This document shows positions 57,480 through 64,000 of a stretch of 64,000 bases of DNA, in pieces. Under the pieces are notes generated by a model, which worked only from the letters and a program-made list of their open reading frames with translations, was not told the DNA's origin and made no database searches. Source of the DNA: Ostrinia nubilalis (lineage: Eukaryota > Arthropoda > Insecta > Lepidoptera > Crambidae). Both the position numbers and the translations under genes were made by a program. The stretch covers positions 9,925,001 to 9,989,000 of the forward strand of contig NC_087111.1 of assembly GCF_963855985.1 (NCBI RefSeq), written 5' to 3'. Position 1 is the first letter of the stretch, and each line of letters opens with the position of its first letter.

Positions 57480-57840
57480 ACTTAGAACACCAGTAGCTAT
57501 CCTATGTATCGTATTTCCTAAAATTTCTGTCAATTTATAGGGACCAACAAACTTTGACAGAATCTTTGCACTTTTTGTTTTCAGTTCTATAGCGAACGGC
57601 CTTCACAAAAACATTTTAGAAAATGCATCTACGACAGTAACGATGTGTGTGTTACCTAAAATATTATTCGGTTGTGTTCCCGTCTTTCGTCCTCACAGAG
57701 GAATCCAAATAATCCATTCAAGTGCGAAACTGTACTTCAACATTATTTTTTTTGTTTTGGAAACCAATACTGTTGTATTCTTACGAGTGTTTGAATATCC
57801 GTAATGCTCGATTTCATCACGATTAGCACACAAATGTCTC
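57480..57840 (-). pseudogene. Integrase relics of LTR element 2
   Basis: In shifting minus-strand frames: a zinc-domain-like block (QQYWFPKQKKIMLKY, near 57770), then the start of the catalytic core (VVDAFSK, near 57630). After a deletion comes a C-terminal GPY-like block (LSKFVGPYKLTEILGN, near 57550). The order is that of Ty3/gypsy integrases. Most of the catalytic core is lost and frames are broken, so it cannot be active. Confidence 0.65.
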
Positions 57841-57964
57841 ATCTAGCATTACGTGGGATCACTAAAAATAATTTCTTATTAACTTTAACGTGGTTCGGTT
57901 ATGGCATTGGAGACATAAATAACAACGACTTCTATGCCGTTGTGGATTAAAAAGACTTAACATC

Positions 57965-58215
57965 CGGTACTCGGCCTCCGGTTAATCTAAATATATATAA
58001 CTCAAAGGTGATTGATTGACTGACTGACTGACTGACTGACTGACTGACAGTGATCTATAAACGCACAGTCAAAACCACTCAACGGATCGGGCTGAAATTT
58101 GACATGCAGGCAGGTAGATGTTATGACGTAGGCATCCGCTAAGAAAGGATTTTACGAAACCACCTCCTAGGGGTAAAACAGAATCCGCGCGTACAAAGTC
58201 GCGGGGGGGCGTTAG
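57965..58215 (+). mobile_element. (TGAC)n-associated lepidopteran repeat
   Basis: (GACT)n at 58016-58047, then 'caacggatcgggctgaaatt', 'gacgtaggcatccgctaag' and 'gtcgcggggg'. This arrangement is familiar from many lepidopteran genomes as a small non-autonomous element. Confidence 0.6.
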
Positions 58216-59221
58216 TTACATTATATTCCTCCATCACTATTATATCACTTGTTTTGCGAACCTTAAATAAATAAATAAATATCAATGATATCGCAACTGC
58301 CTAAGGTGGGAATTAAGCCCACGAAAATATTTTGATCGAGAGGAGACTAAGAAATTTGTAACTATCCTCGGTAAAACCAGAATTAGTTCAAATTCAAATT
58401 CAAATTCAAATAATTTATTTGTGAAACACAGGTAAGGAGTATGATGTACAAACAAAAGATGTGTTCAAGCCGTGATCAGCCTTGTCGGCATACAAATGTT
58501 AAAGCGTGATTTTAAATAAAGAAGAGTAATAATGAGCAAATTAAATGTCAAATCATAAATGTCAGTTAAATTAATTGTAAGATTAAAATAAATAAATGCA
58601 GGGCAGTCAATCGGATATTAGTCAATATTAGATTAAATCAAGGTTGTCAAGGAGGAAATTGTAGAAAAACTATTTAAATTGTAGGAACTCATGCACTGAG
58701 TAAAAACTGTTACTTGTATCTGTGATTTCTATTATATCAGTAACAAAAAGTGCCAAAAAGTGTTCGTGGTTCTCAAAAGTATTCTGATTAGGACCTTAAT
58801 AGAATGTTAGTGTAGAACTATCATTCAAAACCGTGAGAAATGACAGTTCCGAGAAGTTCCGACCATTTGTCAGTGGTCTACATACCTATACATCATTGAT
58901 CACTAACATTACAACAACGTCAATCTTATCAACATTCATGTTTATATTAGCTCTTTTTAGAGGTAAGAATGATAACTGACCAAATCTCTTACAAATGGAG
59001 TATTATCAAAATGCTTCGCCAAACTAAGTACCTACCAACATCAGCATCGGTTTTGCGTAAAAGAGTGCTCTCATTACAACAATTATTAAGTACGCGTTTA
59101 TGGATTTTCCATTTACCAAAACAGTCGTTCTATTTGAAGTTGAATTCAGGGATTACATTGTCAAAACTGTTATTAAAAGAATAACTACGTAACTACTAAA
59201 CGTATAAAATTTCAAAATACT
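58216..59221. other. Interior of LTR element 2, no gene recognised
   Basis: A run of 'attcaaattcaaattcaaat' at 58389 heads what looks like a LINE 3' tail. The frame at 58969-59184 has no recognisable similarity. Confidence 0.4.
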
Positions 59222-59450
59222 TCAATAAAGAGTATTTCCGAACCTAAGCTGCTAACCTGCTTGCTTCTTCAATAGAGCTCGAAGATGAGCCCCTTGCATT
59301 CTTTTCTTGGAACTTCGCCCCATAGAAGACGGACGTGGTGACGCTTCCTTACTTGGATGACGAAGATAACTTCATACGCTTATCTCGCTTATTTCGTCGT
59401 CGGCTGACGGGCGTCCCCGGTGGTGTACCGGATTCATCTTCAGACGTCAT
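59222..59450 (-). pseudogene. Possible gag N-terminal relic
   Basis: The minus-strand ATG at 59450 opens a Ser/Arg/Lys-rich frame (MTSEDESGTPPGTPVSRRRN) that stops after 33 codons and continues in another frame with RSSKKRMQGAHLRALLKK. Position and basic composition would suit the start of gag in the minus-strand LTR element; this is inference. Confidence 0.3.
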
Positions 59451-60125
59451 TGTTCTCAACTGTGAAATAAAGTCCTCGACGGAATAAACTGTGTATGACA
59501 AGTATCAACTCAACATTTTATGGGAATAAGAATAAAAGAATAAGAAATTAATTTATAATATTCATTGCATGTCAAATTGTGAAATTGTCAATACAGATTA
59601 TTAATTATAGTCAATTGGGAGCTATGTTCAATGTTAATTTCATATTTAAAGATAAGATACTTTATTGCCTCGTTTTTACATGCTTTACAAACATAGAAAT
59701 ATAAACAAAAAAAATTACATTAAAAAACATAAGAGGCAAAAGGTTGAGGCTCAGCATATGCGAGGTCAAGCATACCCTACCCAAATTCGAATTCAAATAA
59801 TCTTTATTGCTCCAATGTTGGGGATATAAAAGTTCTTACATAAGACATAGACCCAAAACATGGACCCTGCTAGGGTATTGCAACATGAGATCAAATCTAA
59901 TAAGTATTATAATTTAATATACCCCACATTAAAGCAAGTTTAATTTATCTCCTATCCAAAATTAAATATTAAAATCTATTAATCGACAATTATTGTATGC
60001 TTTTTGAGCAAAGCATGGTAATTTCACTGTTATATGTAAACATTTTACTTAATTATGCTTCACAAATAAAGATTTTAAGTTTGTATTTTTGTTTTATTTC
60101 AATGCAACTTTCATACACAACCCTG

Positions 60126-60690
60126 TGACGACTGGTTGGCTCGCTTGACATACCCGCAAAATCCTACCGGAAGTCAGCAAGTACAACCAGTGCGTCTCCT
60201 AAAGGGGCATACATAGCCCAACGCTAGGTGGCTCGCTTGACATGCCAGCAAGCACACCTAGTGCGTTTACTAAACGGACATGCATAGCCCTTCAACGCCA
60301 GGTGGCTCGCTTGACATGCCAGCAAGCACACCTTGTGAGTCTTCTAAACGGACATACTTAGCCCTTCAACGCCAGGTGGCTCGCTTGAAATGCCAGCAAG
60401 CACACCTTGCGAGTCTTCTAATCGGACATACTTAGCCCATCGGCACACCTGGCCGCTAACTTAAAAATTATGGACACACCTGGCCCATCGGCACACCTGG
60501 CCGCTAAAGTTAAAATCAAGGACACACCTGGCCCATCGGCACACCTGGCCGTTAATATAAAATCAAGGACACACCTGGCCCTTCGGCACACCTGGCCGCT
60601 AACTTAAAAATCAAGGACACACCTGGCCCTTCGGCACACCTGGCCGCTAAATTAAAAATCAGACACCTGGCCACGCCTGGCCGCTACTAG
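60126..60690. repeat. Two adjacent minisatellites
   Basis: 60126-60440: about four ~73-bp units with 'ggtggctcgcttgacatgcc' and 'agcaagcacacct'. 60470-60690: about five ~47-bp units with 'gacacacctggcccatcggc' and 'acacctggccgctaa'. The word ACACCT is common to both. Confidence 0.85.
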
Positions 60691-61286
60691 TTGTGGAACA
60701 TACATAGCTCCAATGAATCCTACATAGCATTTATGAGTTTTACAAATGAAGTGTCTTTTCACCATACCTCGAGTACTCATTGCAAAAATAGCGTCTAACA
60801 AAACTACACAAGTCTGTCGTCTGCATACTACAATAATTATGAACCTTATTTATCACTAGCACAAGCAGTCGTCGGTTCGTAAAATCAAAGTTATCTTTAT
60901 TCGTGTAGACTAATTAAATTAGTTACTTAAAAATCGTCAAAATGTTCTTAAGGAGCCTAGTGCTTCGAGACAAACATTTAGTAAAAGAAGCGTATCAAGA
61001 ATCGCTTCATAAACTGTCAAGGAGTAACCTTGACCAAATGAATCATTCAAGTTTTTTTTTTTTTTGCTAGTATAACTTTGTTCTTATGTACAGTTTAAAT
61101 GTACTTTAATGATAGATCTTATCAATTCTACAACAATATAAAAAGTGGCATCTAGCTTTATACCAGAAACGTGTCTAGCTTTGTACGAGTAATTGTAGGC
61201 GCATCTAACCGTACGAGTACTTTGTAGTCGCATCTTGATAAACTGAAGGAGCAACTAGCCAATTAACAATCCATATTTCAGTAGCT

Positions 61287-61485
61287 TTTGCCCGCGGCTC
61301 CACCCGCGTGAAATTTAGTTTGTCACAGATCCGTCATAAATCATAGTCTACATGTTATTCTGGGTTATAAAGATTAATACTGGAAAGTTTCATCAAAATC
61401 CGTTCAGTTGTTTTTGCGTGAATAAGTAACAAACATCCATCCAGACATCCAAACTTTCCCATTATAATATTAGTAGGATTAAGTT
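61287..61485 (+). mobile_element. LINE 3' end ('cccgcggct' family), copy 3
   Basis: 'gcccgcggctccacccgcgt' to 'cccattataatattagtagg', with 'catcaaaatccgttcag'. More diverged than the other two. Confidence 0.7.
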
Positions 61486-61599
61486 AAATATTGCATAAAT
61501 ACTAAATTTATGAAGATTTAGAGTACCTTAATTGGGGGACTTCTAATATTATGCGAACTACTAATCTAATATTATTCTAACTATAACTTAGTCTTTGAA

Positions 61600-62405
61600 T
61601 TATATTCATCAGGACATAGCACACTTAACTAGTCCTTAAGGTTAATAAATGCCGATACACTTAATCGGTCTGTATAGCCATCGAACTAATATATTTAAGT
61701 CTTGAAATTATCTTCGTCAGGACATAGCACACTTAACTAGTTCTTAACGAAAATAGACTACACACTAAATCGGTCAAAAGTAAAATAAAATTTTATTTTA
61801 TTAAGTTAGTATCATCAGAGGATAGCCCCGTCAAATACGAACATAATAATTTGAATACTAATGTGTTCCGTATTATGTCCGTTCCGCCAGAGAATAGCCC
61901 CGACCATATACGAGACGCAATACAGCACACAAGATTCGAACATGCACTTCAGTAGTTTTTAAAATATAGGTACACGCTTCATTATGTTAATATCGTCAAA
62001 GGGTAGACCCAATCATATACAAACATAATAATTTAAATACAAATGTGCTCCGTATTATGTCCGTTCCGCCGGAGAATAGCCCCGACCATATACGAGACGC
62101 AATACAGCACACAAGATTCGAGCGTAGTACATATTATACAAATACAAAATTAAATATTTTATTAAGAAACATGTTGCATTGTCATTACAAATTATGTACT
62201 TTAGTCGGTATTTTCAAACGGAAAAATTATCTACTTAAGTCAAATGAACGCGTCCTTTTATGTTAGTATTAACCGAGGGTAGACCCGATCAAATACGAAC
62301 AAAATAATTAATTTGAATGCACGTGTGATCTGTATTATGACCGTTCCGCCGGGGAGTAGCCCCGACCATATACGGAACACAATACTACACAAATGAGTTC
62401 AAAAA
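61600..62405. repeat. Tandem arrays near the right LTR of element 2
   Basis: Two ~107-bp units at 61608-61770 share 'aggacatagcacacttaact'. Three units at 61810-61950, 61990-62130 and 62265-62400 share 'gaatagccccgaccatatac' and 'gtattatgtccgttccgcc', with irregular spacing. Confidence 0.8.
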
Positions 62406-62567
62406 TACGCTTCAGACTTAGCTAGTAAAATCTATTATGATAATAATCTTTTGTACAGATGCAATTATTGTTCTTAATAAATATATGTATTTAAAAAAAT
62501 GTTCTCAATAATTTAACATACCTTTGTCTGTGGGCTGAAGATGTGGATCACTCGCACTTCTGATATT

Positions 62568-63070
62568 TATAAAGAAAAGTTGCTTGTTGATCAATTACTT
62601 ATTTATTTAGGATACTAATTTATACATTTCCAACATTATAACACCTTAAAGTTACTACTTCTTGCTTTCAATGCTCCAACTGAACTGCCTGTCCGGCGGC
62701 ATGCCCGCGATAAGGCAACTTCCCCTTCCATTCGTCAAAGTCAACCGGCTCGAAACGACTTATCGACAGCATGCCCCGGAAGTAGTCAAAATCAATACTT
62801 AAATAACAATTTATTTCTAAATTACTAAACTGTATACAATAAAAATTCTAAAATAATTACATTAAATAATAAACATGAAATATGTAATTGAATATAATAC
62901 AGAATAAATTCTGAAATCATTCTAATATCTGCAAAAATGTCCAGGAAGTAATCAAGTAAAGTATTGAATTTTAATAATGGGTTTTTAAATTCTACCAAAA
63001 TTATTACAATAACTATCTATAAGCAACTAATAATCGTATAAAATACAATATTAATTCTAAAATCATTACA
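62568..63070 (-). repeat. LTR (5' LTR in the minus-strand sense)
   Basis: Copy of 56305-56807 with no difference noticed. Confidence 0.8.
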
Positions 63071-63480
63071 CTTCAAATGCGTGAACACAAAAAAAAACTA
63101 AAAATAAAAATATTGCGTATAAAAAAGTTCATCCCCAATTTTCCACCCTTAGGGGTGAAATATTTTCTTCAAATTCGCATGAAACCACCCTTTTGATAAT
63201 ACCTATTCAACAAAAAAATAATCGTTCAAATTGATTTATAATCGGCGGAGATATTGCGTATAAAAAAGTTCATCCCCAATTTTCCACCCTTGGGGGTTGT
63301 TTTTTCTATTATTAAATTTAAATGGGACCACCCTTGAGGTATTACCTATACGCCGAAAAAAGATTTGTTCAAATCGGTTCATAATTGGCGGAGTTATCGC
63401 GTAACAAACATAGAAAAAAAAAAAAAAAAAAACATACGGGTCGAATTGAGAACCTCCTCCTTTTTTGAAGTCGGTTGAAA

Positions 63481-64000
63481 ATACTATCAAAATCACAGGC
63501 AATGATAGGTTATCATAGACCCTAGTATGATAGGTACATTATAAAAGAATCTTTAAGGGAAATCGTAGTACAATGAAATAATATTACTTACTGCCTTAAT
63601 TAGACAGTTCCTAGTTGTTTGCAATTGTCTCTTGCAATGTTCTGATCTCGTATAAAACGATGTTACTTTATTTGTAATCTTAGTACAATTCCGTCCTACA
63701 AGTGGTATTAATACCACTATTAATCCATTAATTGATTGATTGAAGGGAATCAAACAGTTGAAAAACTATAGGTGTTTTTAATGTTACCTGAAAATTAATA
63801 CTTATGGATGACATAATAATTGAATAGAAATTCTCGGTGAAAATAGTGAGAGGGAATCTTCCGAAGTGTAATATAAAATTTTGTTTTCGTGTTCTAAAAA
63901 AAACCCTCCTGATTCGCTCTTTCACTCCTGAAACGTGCCTACAAAATAGGTGATCAAGTACGTACCCTTTGTGTGTACATTATGTGTTTATTTTCTCCGA
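63481..64000. other. AT-rich right edge, nothing recognised
   Basis: Two minus-strand frames (63553-63753, 63728-63925) have no recognisable similarity. Confidence 0.4.

Larger units (their letters stand above)
56305..63070 (-). mobile_element. LTR retrotransposon 2, degenerate, minus strand
   Basis: Direct repeats of 503 bp (56305-56807 and 62568-63070) look identical and are flanked by CTTC (56301-56304, 63071-63074). Read on the minus strand each LTR starts TGTAATG; its other end is TTTATA and not CA, which is odd. The interior carries integrase relics on the minus strand, other inserts and tandem arrays. Ty3/gypsy-like by the integrase pieces. Confidence 0.75.
56285..63480. repeat. Dispersed repeat with AACCGACTTC ends, split by LTR element 2
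   Basis: 'aaaaccgacttc' just left of the LTR element joins 'cttcaaatgcg' on its right. The repeat continues to 'ttttttgaagtcggttgaaa' at 63458-63480, so its tips are inverted. Inside, 'gcgtataaaaaagttcatcc' occurs twice (63115, 63256). An A/T homopolymer tract lies at 63414-63431. Confidence 0.6.

Noticed and set aside
60126..60690. CRISPR array
   Set aside because: Repeats and spacers are not distinct; it is a plain minisatellite in a eukaryotic retrotransposon.

Overview
This window looks like nuclear DNA of a lepidopteran insect (moth or butterfly). Coding exons are short, GC-rich and split by GT-AG introns. The rest is AT-rich and dominated by repeats of types common in Lepidoptera: RTE-type LINE 3' ends with (ATG)n tails, a tRNA-derived SINE, the 'ccggccaagtgcgagtcgg' dispersed repeat, a (TGAC)n-linked repeat and many TA- or TTA-flanked MITEs. 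The species assignment is inference.

Two protein-coding genes can be assembled exon by exon. (1) A plus-strand sugar/trehalose transporter of the Tret1-like MFS type has six coding exons from 18378 to 32135, in frame across every junction, 498 residues. Its first coding exon (18378-18465) is only 88 nt and is easily missed. (2) A minus-strand gene (37730 down to 34667) has three coding exons giving a 121-residue coiled-coil protein that I cannot name with confidence.

Everything else is transposable-element sequence or unremarkable AT-rich DNA. 0-5.7 kb: RTE and SINE pieces and a 3.5-kb TA-flanked element carrying a broken transposase tail with a PHD-like zinc finger. 5.4-16.7 kb: a nest in which a MITE end was hit by a 5'-truncated RTE LINE (14-bp target duplication), which was itself split by a 10.6-kb TA-flanked element that carries further elements. 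17-32 kb: the transporter; its intron 2 holds a 3.2-kb fold-back element with ~970-bp near-identical arms and a 9-bp target duplication. 34-38 kb: the small gene, whose intron 1 holds another TA-flanked element. 40.3-47.2 kb: another TA-flanked element split by a 3.4-kb LTR retrotransposon that has near-identical 1-kb LTRs and no gag-pol. 47-56 kb: AT-rich DNA with fold-backs, MITEs and SINEs. 56.3-63.1 kb: a second LTR element (503-bp LTRs) on the minus strand, with integrase relics and several tandem arrays.

The most interesting pattern is a set of six TA-flanked elements. Each fills its ends with many copies of its own short private motif (for example TTATTGGCC, GGGGTAATCA, TTATTGCCC, GTTACACCAA, GGTCAATTGTACC, GCCACCGAAATT). 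Most have tips of the form (N)GGGTNA or GGG. Two of them keep transposase relics: a Psq-HTH-like start in one and a PHD-finger tail in another. That suggests a pogo-like group whose subterminal repeats, probably transposase binding sites, have diverged from element to element.
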